A stretch of DNA of 64,000 nt, from positions 15,247,490 to 15,311,489 of the forward strand of contig JAQFVV010012400.1 in assembly GCA_028023455.1 (NCBI GenBank). The letters are read 5' to 3'. Position 1 is the stretch's first letter. The number at the start of each line of letters is the position of its first letter. The notes beneath the pieces were generated by a model, which worked only from the letters and a program-made list of their open reading frames with translations, made no database searches and was not told where the DNA came from. Origin of the DNA: Epiperipatus broadwayi. Taxonomy: Eukaryota; Onychophora; Udeonychophora; Euonychophora; Peripatidae. The translations under genes were made by a program, and so were the position numbers. Positions 1 to 11,524 of this stretch are shown one piece after another.

Positions 1-411
1 TAAAAGATTAGTAGTAGTAGTATAATGATGATGATAAATTATTAAAATATATTATTTATTTTTTTAAATTATTAAGCTACTGTACAAATGAACATACAAG
101 ATATAGTAAAGTTAAATTGTTATCATTTATTTAAAATACATTTTACTTTCCGGGAACCTATGATGTTTTAAAGGAGATGTATAATTCGAAGTATGAATAT
201 AGTGCTTAATTATAACATGACTTCTCAAACTGGAAAATTGTTTATTTGATAAGTTGAGAAATAGTGTCAACCTATAAAATGCAATTTAGAATACTGATGC
301 AAAAGATGCACATGTAGCATTATTTTATTCTTCATCAAACATTCAGAAATTCTGTTTCTTCAATTTTATTATGAGGATTATCAAGTAACTATTTTGTAAA
401 ATAGTTTATTC
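1..411. other. AT-rich non-coding DNA with a short trinucleotide repeat
   Basis: No gene is visible. Positions about 9-36 hold short (TAG)n and (ATG)n runs. RTE-type LINEs often end in such (ATG)n tails, but no RTE coding sequence adjoins this run, so it is treated as a plain microsatellite. Confidence 0.5.
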
Positions 412-507
412 AAACGAGAGGTCAGTGACAGCTGCTTTACAAGCAGTTGTCCCGGGTTACCGGGTTCGCTTCCCGGCTGATGCTATGACACATGAGAAAA
501 AAAAAAC
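412..507 (+). repeat. tRNA-Val-like SINE, copy 1
   Basis: This is a short tRNA-derived retroposon on the plus strand. A stem CTGC/GCAG (432-435 and 443-446) closes a 7-base loop with anticodon TAC (438-440), as in tRNA-Val. A T-arm follows with stem CCGGG/CCCGG around loop TTCGCTT, which matches a Pol III B box. The 3' side has the acceptor-like CTGATGC, then a family tail TATGACACATGAG and a run of ten A. The A-box side is poorly preserved. The same tRNA-plus-tail structure recurs at about 6431, 7283 and 55406, which makes it a dispersed family and not a tRNA gene. It should be non-coding and, if transcribed, made by RNA polymerase III. Confidence 0.75.
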
Positions 508-3500
508 AAGAACTTTGTTTTAGAAGAATATCAAATTCAAGTATTATAATTATTTAGCAAAAAAGCTGATTACTTTATTCAGTTAAAAATTTCTTAAAAT
601 ACAAACTTGCAGTGCATAATTCTATATTATATATAAACATTAAAATTAAACCATACTAAAAAATCTTTTTTTTTTTCATTTGCTTATACTTGGTTTTATT
701 ATGCTTCCCTGAATTGTTATTTTTCTAATGAAATAAAACAATATATTAAAAATAAATTAAATTATAAATGAAAATAATTTATATGAATAATAAATAAGAC
801 AAAATAATTAAATTTTTGAAATATATATAAAATATTATATAAAAAGTTATTTAAATATATATATATATTCTTCACCACATCTATACCATTTACTGTAGCT
901 TTAGTAATTAATAGATGCAGATGATGGTGCTTAACAAATCCATATCCAAGAAGATACTATCTAAAATCCCCAAATGAATTTCAAGCTTACAGCTATCATT
1001 GAAGAGGAACATTGGATTTGGACCAATTTCTGGATCTTTAAAATTTAATGTATCTTTCCTCTGCCAACCATAATTTATCTTTCTGTTTCATTACCAAGCT
1101 ATCAGCCCAACTTGAAAAACATAAAAATTTTCAATCTAAGCCATCCTGCCTGTATAGCCATGCTGCTGAAACAACATTGAGTAAGCTGAAGTCATGTGAT
1201 ATTTTATTGATTTTAAACATATATACAAGGGAAGACCCAAAAATAACAGAAATCGTTCTCTGGTTTGTTTGCCTATTGTAATATATACTTTACTTGTTAC
1301 ATACTTCTTAAAGAGACCCTTCTGAGTCAATTTTCCAAATGACATCATCATGTGAAATTGTGAGGGCATATAATACATTGTTTTGTAAAGTTCATTTTAC
1401 ATTTTTGACAATGTGAAATTCTGTTTTCATTTACAGAAAATAACAATGAAAAAAGTTGTAATGCTTAAAACAGATTACAAGAAAGCTGTTCTCATAAAAA
1501 CACAAGTCTATGAGTGTTTTATTTGAAATGTTAAATTTATCATGTACCTAAAAAGTGTCACAAGTGAAATTCAAAATCAAAACAATGCTGTTTTTTTTTT
1601 ATGCACATGGCAGTTTCCTTTAAAATTTAGTTCATAATTAATCAAACATTTTATCTGCAAGTTCTGAAACATTTATGTGATGCGTTAAAATGTAAACATC
1701 CTGTTTTGTGACAAAGAAAAGAGTTCAAGCTGCACTCCCACAAAGTGTGATCTCTTTTTAATTAAATACAGCATTATTTAGCTTATCTATCAGCCATTTT
1801 CACTCAATCTCGCTACTTAAAATTTTTTCAATCTCTCAAATGAAAAAATGTCTCAATTTTTTTTATTTTTTATTTTTTGAAGATTTAGAAGTGGTGGAAA
1901 AAATGACAGACATTAAAAGGCATCACTTTGCAAATACTTCCAGATTACTTTGAAAAATGAAAAACACATTTAGACAGGTATATTGCATCAAATGGATAGT
2001 CTTTTGAAAGAAATTAAATTTATAACACTTAAAAATAAATAAACAATTTTTTATCATAAAATTTCAGTTATTTTTGGGTACCACTGTGTATACCTAATTT
2101 TTTAACATTTTAAAAAAATTACACTGTAATAAGAGAAATACATAACAGCATACTAAAAATAATACTAAGAAATATATATCTAAAACTGATATTAATAATA
2201 ATGCAAAAATGTCTAGAAATACTGTTCCCATTTTCTTGTATTTCTATATGCAGATGTTTGTATATGTGCACTGTATGTATACATATATATATATATATAC
2301 ATGAGTTATTCAAGCATATAAATAATAATATATATAGTTCAAACTGATCTACAGATCATTACTGTTGTATCAGTATGACAAATCAATATTTTTAATCAAT
2401 AATAGTTGAAAAAAATATATTGTATTACTTCAAATTTAAGCTGCATTTTATGAAAGATATAAAATTAAAGTGTGCCTTACACTCAAAACAAATATTTAAT
2501 ATATTATTTCTGCCAATCTCCCACTCCCTAACAATAGACCATGTATTTGCTTTATGCTCTAGCATAATATAACGATGTTAACAGCAGTTTATTCTGGGGT
2601 TCGCCGTTTGCACTTTTCTTTTAGTTCCTATTGAAGTAAATGATTTTTTAAAATTATTTTTCAATACCTATTATAAAATCATTTTTATATTTTTTTCCAA
2701 TTTCCCAATTTTAAAATTCTATTGAGGCTTAAACACCCCAAATAAAAAAGCATGGCAAATGATAATGAATAAACTTGTTATCAGAAAATCCAACTTCAAA
2801 AAAAACAAATTTTAGAAACAGCAGCAAAAGAAGTAAATAAACTCAAAACTGGTAATAAAATTGATGAAAATAATTTTTAACCATTATGTTGTATCAGGGA
2901 TTTGAAATTCTAGCATTATTGCAAATTTATTCAATTGCTACTAATAAAAATATTAAACTAATGATTCTGATATTTTCAATCATTCTGAAAATATTAACTT
3001 AAATAGTGACATTTAAAAAAATTAACTCTCAAATTGTCACGAAACTGATTCACAAATTCTAGCATATTAATCAAAGTGAGTTGACTGGAAACTTGTAACA
3101 GTAATCCTCATTTAATCAGAAATCCATGTTTTTGTGTGCATACTGAATGAAATAAAAAAAAAGGACTTATACTGGATATTGCACATGAAAAATGTATAAG
3201 TTCAAACATATATTTCTAAGTATTAACAATGCCCATGAGTCAATTCTCAGTTTATTTTCTCATTTCATGGATTCAAGTGAATTCTATCCATCCATGGTTA
3301 AAGTCACAATGAAAACATTACAGCTTTTCATTGTATTGGTGCTATGAATTATTAAATACTCTATTTTTGTTAATAACTTAATATATAATTTTTAAATTAT
3401 ATTAAAGGGAAGTGCATTGGATGAATTTAAAATTCAAACACAATAATCAATCCCTTATTTTATTTCAAACATCAATCATTCAGTAGATGCAAAATCATCC

Positions 3501-4955
3501 TAAAATGATGTCTAAGAAAAGCCACAAAATAATCCTTTAATATGATAAAAAGAAAGTGTTTTTTCACGCGCGAAAGAGAAAAAACAAAAGAAAAAAAACA
3601 CATTTACACAATTTTTTATAAAGATTGAATATGTATATATATATGAATATGATCTCTTATCTCAATTTATTATTGTATAGACTTTTTAAAAACTGCATTA
3701 TTCAATTTTTGTTGATGACTTAATGTGTATACTTTTTTTAATTAAATTGCCTTATAGTCATATATCTACACACTTGGATATTATTAGCAAATTTCAATAT
3801 TTATACAGACTGGGGAAGAAATAGATGATTATTATAAATAAATAATTAGTCAATAATAAAATGTGTTCTAATTAAGCAACATGATCATCATTTATTGAGT
3901 TACTAAAATTATATTAAAAGATAAACACAATTAATAGCCAAGCTCTTGTGTGTTTGACTTTTCTATTAGTTTAAAACCATATGTTCAATTTTAAATATAA
4001 CTGAAGACTGCAACAAAATGAATCAAAAACCAATCCTAAATTCTATTTAATCCCACTCCCATATCCTTTCTGAATTTCTTATCGTTCCCAAGAAATAATT
4101 TATTAAAAATGGTCAAATTTTGTGATATTGGTTTCTAGGTTCTCTCTGAACATATTCCACCAGATGTGAAACAGTTGCTATCAAAATTCTGAAGCAAAAA
4201 AACCTACCATGCATTGTTGCAAATCTTCATTAGGCATATTTCAAATAATGTTAAACTTGTACAATTGATCAATATTTAAAGAGTTAATTTTCTATATATC
4301 ATTTGAAATTCTAATATATAAACATCATATTCAAAAAGAAGCAAAATTATTCAGTTACTAAACTAATTCATTGCTTTCCCATTCACCAAATTCCAATAAT
4401 CATCACAAACAATTAGGTTTCATAATATTTATAATGTTTTATAAGTCCTAAACATAGTCATATGCCTGTGAGTGCAATGTAGGTATTTGTAACAAGTATT
4501 AAGAAAGAATTACATAAGCTAAATCATGTGTAGTGAAAATCTATATTAATGTCAAATGTCACCAATGATCTAATATCTCTTCCAATGTTTGATTGTCTCT
4601 CCTCTACTTGATGCACATTCCAATCAGCTAAGAATTTTTAAGCTTCTGTTTTAATGCAAAAGGTGCTCAAATAAAAGTCCTTAGAATCAAATAGTATTTT
4701 GATGAATTACTATAATATTTTATCTCTTCAATTTCAGTCATTGCATTATAATGGTAATGATCCACTGCTTAACTTACAATTTCATTTTAATGCAGCAGAT
4801 GCTGATTTACCATCTCTGCCAAAAATTACTGTTATGTTGTACACTTTAATTGACATTATGAACTCTTACTCCATAAAATTGTAAAGATCTTCCCTAGCTA
4901 TTAATAGTGATCATCAAGTCACCAAAAGAAATCAAGAAAATAAAATTTTTCCTTC
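508..4955. other. AT-rich non-coding DNA, no gene seen
   Basis: This stretch is low-complexity A/T sequence with homopolymers and TA runs (for example around 2285-2300 and 3640-3650). Open frames are short, AT-biased and lack recognisable domains. It could be intergenic or intronic; I see no supported splice sites or exons. Confidence 0.5.
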
Positions 4956-4959
4956 TAGT

Positions 4960-5475
4960 GTAATGATTAAAATAAATGTATTAATAGAAATGGAACAAAA
5001 TACAACACATGTAATATGGAAGATGGACAACAAATTAGAAAATGTGAGAAATATAAATACCTGGCATGAGAAAAGGAATGTAAGAAGAAAAAAATGTCCT
5101 GAGTAGTAAATCTATAGCAATAATGAATGAAGATATCACAGGATCCAAAATATATTAAAAATCAATAAATGATGAATATATGAAATATTGAAATGTATTT
5201 TTACATATGGAGTGAGATTTGGCAATTAACATTTACAGAAATGGATTATTAGCAAAACCAAGGAAAAATGGTTAAGCAGTAAAAGAATTTGTGAAATAAT
5301 GAATATTAAATGCACTATGGTAAATGAAACTAGAAAACTTGAAATGCTATGGATATATACAGAGGATGTCTCAAAAAAGATTATCAAATGAATCACTAAA
5401 CTAGAGATTATGGGGAAAAAGCAAGAAGAGGATATCCAAAAAAAAGTTGAAAAGAAAGAATAGATAAAAAAAAAA
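4960..5475 (+). pseudogene. Decayed LINE reverse-transcriptase C-terminal remnant
   Basis: Conceptual translation on the plus strand, moving between frames and through stops, gives pieces in the order of the C-terminal part of a non-LTR retrotransposon ORF. An EKYKYL piece corresponds to the 'YKYLG' motif after the RT palm. Downstream, YIWSEIWQLT resembles the family 'YGSEIWxLT' motif, and a basic Lys/Arg-rich tail follows. The intact LINE at 26524-29481 has the same order (YKYLG at residues 795-799, YGSETW at 853-858, then a basic tail). No frame is open, so it cannot be functional. The clade (RTE or a relative) is not certain, and the match is by eye. Confidence 0.45.
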
Positions 5476-5479
5476 TTAG

Positions 5480-6425
5480 AAAAAATATTTGCAAAAAGAT
5501 TTAAATATGTTAAAGTTCAAAAATGTCTATATCATTTTTATATAAATGCTGATAATTTTCAAATTTAAACTTTATCTCCTTAACTTATTCACCATTTCTT
5601 GATAGTACTATTAATGTATACTTTTCTGCAATCAAATATATAATGGAGATATTAGAAAAATATAATGTTTTTATGGCTTCTAGTATGTATTTAATGAATC
5701 TATTTAATTGACTAGAATAAATAGCTAATAAAAACGGTTGGCATATTTTATCCACTGTCTATGCTAATATGTTTAAGGTAAGACAGTTAGTAATAACTTC
5801 TAGAAACAAAATTATATTTTTAAAATAGTTACTTTATATATATATATAAATGTGAAAGATGACACTGTTTAAAGTTATATCTCTTTTTATTTGAGCTACA
5901 ATTTTTAAATAAAGTTGACTATCAAACAACACATTAATATATACATCTCAGAAAAATACAAAAAAATCTAAATTAAAGGAAAAAATTTGACAAATGTTTT
6001 CAATTTTTTCATTTACCAACTTCTGTAACAAAAATATATTGAAGGTATATTTCAACTGAAAATTAAACATACACTTCTTATGAAGATGCAAATTTTTTCC
6101 TTTATATAACTTTAGAAATTTTCAAAATAATAAAAAATAAATTCTATATAATTAAAATTTTGAACTTAAAAATCAAGTATTTTCTCCTTTCCTTAAATAT
6201 TTTTTATAATAACTTTGTAAATATATATAACTTTATTGCGTTATTTTTTTTTACAGTTTGATAGTTTTCACACCTAATGTGTATGACACAGTTGTACAAA
6301 GCTTGTTCTTTTCTCATATGAGAGGTAAGAATTTCAGTATTGATGTACCAAACATTTTGAATATCTCACTCAACATTATTTCTTCAATTTTTGATATTAT
6401 TTACTTATTAGTATGTTTTTTTACC
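5480..6425. other. AT-rich non-coding DNA, no gene seen
   Basis: Low-complexity A/T sequence with a TA run near 5837-5850. I see nothing gene-like in it. Confidence 0.5.
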
Positions 6426-6430
6426 ATTTT

Positions 6431-6520
6431 TTTTTTCATGTGTCAAAGCATCGGCCGGGAAGCGAACCCGCAAACCCAGGATAACTGTCTGTGCTGCCTT
6501 ACAAGCAGTTGTCATTGTTT
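6431..6520 (-). repeat. tRNA-Val-like SINE, copy 2, internally inverted
   Basis: On the minus strand the family tail (rc of CATGTGTCAAAGCATCGG), acceptor and T-arm (rc of GGGAAGCGAACCC) are intact. After about 6489 the sequence flips: the anticodon arm CTGCCTTACAAGCAG lies in plus orientation, opposite to the rest of the element. The flipped part is bounded by GATAACTG and CAGTTGTC, which are near-inverted copies of each other. This looks like a local inversion or template switch across the anticodon arm. It cannot fold as a tRNA. Confidence 0.7.
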
Positions 6521-6524
6521 GTTT

Positions 6525-7280
6525 TTATTTCTAGTACTAGTTGCAATGTATTTTAAAAAAATTAATGACTGACTCACTCTTTCAGTTATTCCATACAACA
6601 AAAACCAAAAATTTGGCAAGTTCAATTTTCTTTTCAACATAATAATTTGTACCAAAGGTTTAAAAAAAAGAATAAATTAAGATGATATTTTTTTTAGAAA
6701 ACAGATTTTTTTGGCCATAAAATTAAAGAATGGGAATAGTAATTATAAAGAAAATATTATTGATAACAAAATTCAATTATTTGATTCATTAAATTAAAGT
6801 GGCTGCATGAATGATGATAATAAAAATTAGATGACATTAAAAAATGTTTTTAAAATGATTTTAAAAACTGGAAATGTTTTATTTGTAAATATTAGCGACA
6901 TTGCAGATTCCACACTTAACCAAAGATCAACAAAACTATTCTTACACATTAATCTAATGCATAGAACTATCAATCCACAGCAACATCTCTGAACATATAA
7001 ATAATCAAATATGCATCTGAATGTCACAATTCAACTCCCCAAACAAATGAACAAATTAGCTTCGCATCTTTAAAGCCTTTCAATGAATTTTACAGCAATT
7101 TTCTTAATATATGAAAAGATGCTTGTATAATATACATTTTTTTGTTACTTTGTAGCAATTTCCATATATTTAGCTTTACAAAATCAGTACCACAATGTTT
7201 ACCTTTCACAAATTTTATGGAAACATATGTAGCATATTTGCACATTGGGCTTATTTTATTTATCATATTACTAAAAACCT
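6525..7280. other. AT-rich non-coding DNA between two SINE copies
   Basis: No gene is recognised. An open minus-strand frame around 6827-7027 has no domain signature and is treated as chance. Confidence 0.45.
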
Positions 7281-7282
7281 TT

Positions 7283-7389
7283 CTTTTTTTTCATGTGTCA
7301 TAGCATCAGCCAGGAAGTGAATCTGCTAACCTGGGACAACTGTTTGTAAGGCAACTGTGCTGATCTCTTGACCACCAACCCTTGACTAC
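7283..7389 (-). repeat. tRNA-Val-like SINE, copy 3
   Basis: The minus strand carries the family order: 5' AGTCAAGGGTTGGTGGTCAA, anticodon arm with TTACAAAC, degraded T-arm, then the tail TATGACACATGA and poly(A) (the T run at 7282-7291 on the plus strand). Several changes in the B box (AGATTCACTTCC in place of GGTTCGCTTCC) mark it as older than the copies at 412 and 55406. Confidence 0.7.
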
Positions 7390-7391
7390 TA

Positions 7392-8540
7392 AAAAACTTT
7401 TAAACCAAAAAAATTTTAATTATCAATTTCATCTCTTATATATTTATATTGTTATAAAGATACTTTAATTTAATCTCAAAAGTTTTATTATAAAAAAAAA
7501 AAAGCAAATTTAAATATACTCAGTAAAAAAAAAAATTGATTTTTCTAAAACTTAATTAAAATAATAAAACAAATGAGGAATAACATAACCAATATAGGGA
7601 TTCAAAGCAGAATTCAATGACTGATAAGATCTATGAATTATTAATATATTAAAATTACAATGGAATACTGAATGTATAGAGATTTTTTTTTTTTTGGGGG
7701 GGGGGATATTACTATAGCCTAAAAGGCAATATCCCAATAAATCAATAGGGATGGCATTCTTTTATATAGCAATGATATTTGTGAATAACGATACAAAAAT
7801 TCAGATAATAAATTTAACACATTTATTCTATTTACTCTTTTAAATTTGATCAAAGATATATCAAGTTTAACAAGATTAAAATAATTTATTTTTTTTGTAA
7901 TCTTAAAAATAGAAATGCTATACAATTATTATGAGATACTGGAAATTTCAAAATATAATAATGCTATTTCAGTTTCACAACCTTTGAAATTTTTAGATAC
8001 ATGACTTCGTAAGTTGTGCTATCCTGATCTTAACAATGATTCTATTGTGACAATTTACAAAAAACAAAAAGAATAAAAAGATTGCAGTAAATATTGTGGA
8101 ATAACACTACTATTCTCCCAGACATAGATGTGAAGTTACTAAAGAATGTGATTTGAGAATATCAAAGACCACTAAAGGGCATGATTTTTGTTTGTAAGTA
8201 AATGTAACAAAAAAAAAAAAATTGTGAATTATATATTACTTTTATAGATTAGACATACTTGATACTATTAATCAAAAAGAGTTTGTAGAAATATATAAAA
8301 ATATCTGTAGCTAGTTGTCCAAGGAAGTTATACATGGTATAAGAAAAAGCATTACTACTATTAATGGAAACTCTGGCTTATTTAAAATAAAAAGTAATTA
8401 TAAACAGAAATGTGTTTTAATTCAATTTTGTTTTTCATTTGTATAATTCCAGTTTTTGAAAAAGTTCATCTAAAGTCATGAAACAGGCATCAAAATAAGA
8501 AATAAATATAATGTTGAAGTTGTTTTTTTAAGCGACTAAA
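7392..8540. other. AT-rich non-coding DNA with a T/G homopolymer junction
   Basis: No gene is seen. At 7683-7705 a run of T passes directly into ten G, a pattern that recurs elsewhere in the window (18198, 31308). Confidence 0.45.
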
Positions 8541-8545
8541 ATAAA

Positions 8546-8620
8546 CTGGCTCTGAAGAAGACTGCATGTGAGTCAAAACGTAGGTGTATGTATATGTACA
8601 AATAAAGAGTAATGTTGAAG
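8546..8620 (+). repeat. Retroposon fragment with CTGAAGAAGACTGC motif
   Basis: A short, slightly GC-richer piece contains TCTGAAGAAGACTGC followed by GAGTCAAAACGT and then AAATAAAG. The same 15-mer recurs at about 32330 inside the spacer of another repeat, and a related CTCTGAGGAAAGTACTGAAA block lies at 46400. The layout CTGAnGA, short stem, then GAAAC-like is common at the ends of invertebrate retroelements. Here the base expected to be G before AAA is A. Family and true borders are unknown. Confidence 0.4.
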
Positions 8621-8821
8621 TTCTTAATTTGAAATGTTTAAAAGCAAATACATACTTCATTTTGGGGGGTCTTAGATTTGTAGTATGATAATGATTGTGC
8701 TTATCTTCCAATTTCAAAAGCTAATTTATAAAATGTTCCAAATATAATTTTGAAACAATTCAAAAACTGAAAATACTTTAATACTCAATAATGAAAGAAA
8801 AGTAGTCAACAACTTTTGTTT

Positions 8822-9130
8822 TGGATGGCTATCAGTTTAGAGAATATAAATCAATTTAAATATTTTGGTAGATTTTTTGTTTAGAAAAATGTGAGCTTGG
8901 ATTCCAATGCATTACATGTGGATTTAACAACTTAAACAATAGAATATTGCATCACAGAAATACAACAATTTTTTCTATATTAGTTATATATAAAGAAATT
9001 CTGCCAAATTTATTTTTGCAAAAATGAGATGTGGGATTTCTAGCACCATCAATGTAATATAAAGATACTGAAAAAAAAATTATTTAAGGATGCTTTATAA
9101 TATTAATCTATAATAACTAATTTACTTTGC
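8822..9130 (+). pseudogene. Decayed LINE reverse-transcriptase remnant
   Basis: A plus-strand frame reads LENINQFKYFG, matching the 'V.QFKYLG' segment that follows the RT palm in several LINE clades. Further down, TTTAAGGATGCT recurs in the same relative order in the remnant near 44968-45240, so the two are probably copies of one family. Stops and frameshifts occur throughout. The identification rests on a short motif and on the paralogous copy. Confidence 0.35.
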
Positions 9131-9145
9131 TAAGATTCGTAATAG

Positions 9146-9544
9146 TAATTATACTGCATTTCGAATGCCCATTGGTGAAGTTAGAAATACCAAAATTAAA
9201 TATCAGGATTAGCGCTTTTGAGGTAGCTGAAGAGTTAGAAACATTATGGTGTTGTTGATGTATGCTAATATATGCAAATTAATCTTCATATGTACATCAT
9301 TAATAAAAAAGACATGTGTTTCTCTGTTTCTAAGAAGTGGACAAGCTGATCGATCTGTATATATTAAAAATTGTTTTACATATGAAAATTAATTTGCATA
9401 TATTAGCATACATCAACAACACCATAACGTTTCTAATTCTTCGGCTATGAATATGAGATTAAAAGACTTAAAAAGCACTAAGTCTGATATTTAATTGTGA
9501 TATTTCTAACTTCACCAACGAGTGTTCAAAGTGCAGTATAATTA
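9146..9544. mobile_element. 399-bp fold-back (palindromic) transposable element
   Basis: The outer 13 bases TAATTATACTGCA (9146-9158) and TGCAGTATAATTA (9532-9544) are perfect inverted copies. Long arms follow: one block with TTGGTGAAGTTAGAAAT and, further in, GGTGTTGTTGATGTATGCT (left), against GCATACATCAACAACACC and ATTTCTAACTTCACCAA (right). The arms diverge in patches and leave a centre of roughly 80 bp. There is no coding capacity. The structure fits a MITE or fold-back element mobilised in trans. The superfamily is unclear because no target duplication can be fixed in such AT-rich flanks. Confidence 0.8.
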
Positions 9545-11356
9545 ATATTAATCTATATATTTATATATACCACAACTATAGTTTGAATTTAAAAATATTC
9601 CTACTACAGTATATGGTGTTTCACATCCCCATTATGTTGTAAGTAGTTATATGGGCATGTGTGGACAAGGACTATACCATGCAGATTAGATAAAGCAAAA
9701 CAAAAGTAGTTTTAATACATATGTATGTATATACAAACATGCATCTATGACAATTTGATCCACAAGTCCCAAAGTTCCTACATCCATATATTTGGCACCA
9801 TCTATTTTATATACATTTATAACTGAAATTGTGTAATTGCAATATATGTCCAAAAAGATGTGTCTATGTATATAAGGATGCTACCTATACATAATATATT
9901 TTACATACACATTTATGTTTAAATTCTCTGCCTAAAGGCACTTGGAAGTATTTAGGTAATGCCTTATGACTAAATAAAAATTAGCCCATTTTACTGTGGT
10001 AGTTTATCATTGCCTGTCATTTAATTGTGTATATATACATTAATCAGTTAATAAAAAATTAAGGAGAAGTTGTAAATTTAAATATTTTCATAGCTTCAAT
10101 TATTTAGGCTAACGTGCTAGACGTTAATGCATACATATTTCTGGTAGATACACATGGAATGTTTATTTTTCGCAAAAGCATTGTATTTTATGTTGTCGTG
10201 AGACCTCCACATTTTTTTCGATCATACATTATTGAATTATATATAGACTACTGAAATCCGTGTGAAAAAAAAAAAAATGAAAAATGAAAGAAAAAAAAAG
10301 AATAATTCAAGATTGTATTATTTTTCAGTATTGTTTTATTTAAATAAATAAAGCAGTACGATATTTGTAAACTCATTACAGTTCCAATACTAAAATAAAG
10401 TATTTCCCTGTAAATGTGCGAATATATATATATTTATGCACACAACAATATTAGAAACATTTTTTTGTTTTTTCCAAAAATGTGTGCATATGCAAATAAA
10501 CAATGAAGATTACAGAATATGAACATCGTGTTTTCTTTTATATATAAATGCACATATTTTTACTAGGTATCATCAAATCAATAATGATTATTAAGATCAT
10601 ATAAATAGCATTTCATATGAAAACCTATTATCTGTTTGTATTTCAGGCTGCTCAAAGGCACATTCATTATTTTGATGATGGGTTCTAGCCATCTCCTCGC
10701 TAATAATCCTATTTATTCTGTCATTTTCAATCTTCCAAAGCATTATATACATTTGTAATAAATTACATTCTCATTAAAATAGAACAATTTCAACATTAAC
10801 TGAGGTAGTAGCATAATAAAACTGCTACTACACTATTGTTAAGAGAATTTGGCTTCTGTTTATGGTGACTTATTGCATTATTATGTTTATCGCATTATTT
10901 TTCGTCAACCAAACACGATGAAAAAGGATCACCATCTTGAATCCAAACCTAGAGATTCATAATGCTTATATTTACTTATTAATATATATTAATATTTCAC
11001 ATTTTGATTAAATACCATCATATAAATTCTCTCAATAACTTATAACTTAATTAAGGGAATAAATGATTTCATTCCATACATAAAAAGCATAAAGGTTGTT
11101 TGGGAGGGGGGACAACTTGACATTTCTTGTGAATCACAGTAAATTGTTTTAGAATAGCTCCAAAAAATAAAATTTGATGTAACACTTCTTCTTTACTTTA
11201 AATTTAGAATTATTCTTTCCTTTCCTCGGTAGATTTAAACTATGTTATCAAAAGTTTTTAATTCTATAAAAAAAAAGCATAAAATTACAAACTTCATTAA
11301 TAAAAGAATGTTAAATTATTTCATAGAAGCCTGAGAAAATGGTACACAAACCATAT
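9545..11356. other. AT-rich non-coding DNA
   Basis: Mostly A/T low-complexity sequence. The only part with more balanced composition is about 10640-10775, described separately. Confidence 0.45.
10632..10775 (-). other. Candidate small coding or exon-like segment, unidentified
   Basis: On the minus strand a frame of about 50 codons runs from near 10760 to 10610 with composition less A/T-biased than its surroundings. It reads MLWKIENDRINRII and then an acidic stretch with MARTHHQNNE. An AG precedes the block, and a GATAATAG/GTTTTC donor-like site follows it on that strand. I recognise no domain. It could be a host exon, a decayed transposon piece, or chance. Confidence 0.15.
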
Positions 11357-11524
11357 AATTAAATAGAAAGGATTTTCGCCTTTTCATATATGTGCTCTTA
11401 TCTTTATAAAGTCTCTATCTTGTGTTTGGTTTAAAAGTTTTTCTGTACTCAACACAGCATCGTTGAGATTATATAAATTAGTACAACACATATGTGAGAA
11501 GGTGAAAATCCTTTCTATTTAATT
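11357..11524. mobile_element. 168-bp palindromic MITE-like element
   Basis: Arms of about 39 bp are inverted copies with a few mismatches: AATTAAATAGAAAGGATTTT from 11357 and AAAATCCTTTCTATTTAATT ending at 11524. A centre of about 90 bp separates them. No coding capacity. The size and terminal palindromy fit a miniature inverted-repeat element; the target duplication is not resolvable in the AT-rich flanks. Confidence 0.65.

Noticed and set aside
2280-2300. TA-run as a promoter TATA box
   Set aside because: Long (TA)n tracts are everywhere in this window and no transcript or gene start is associated.
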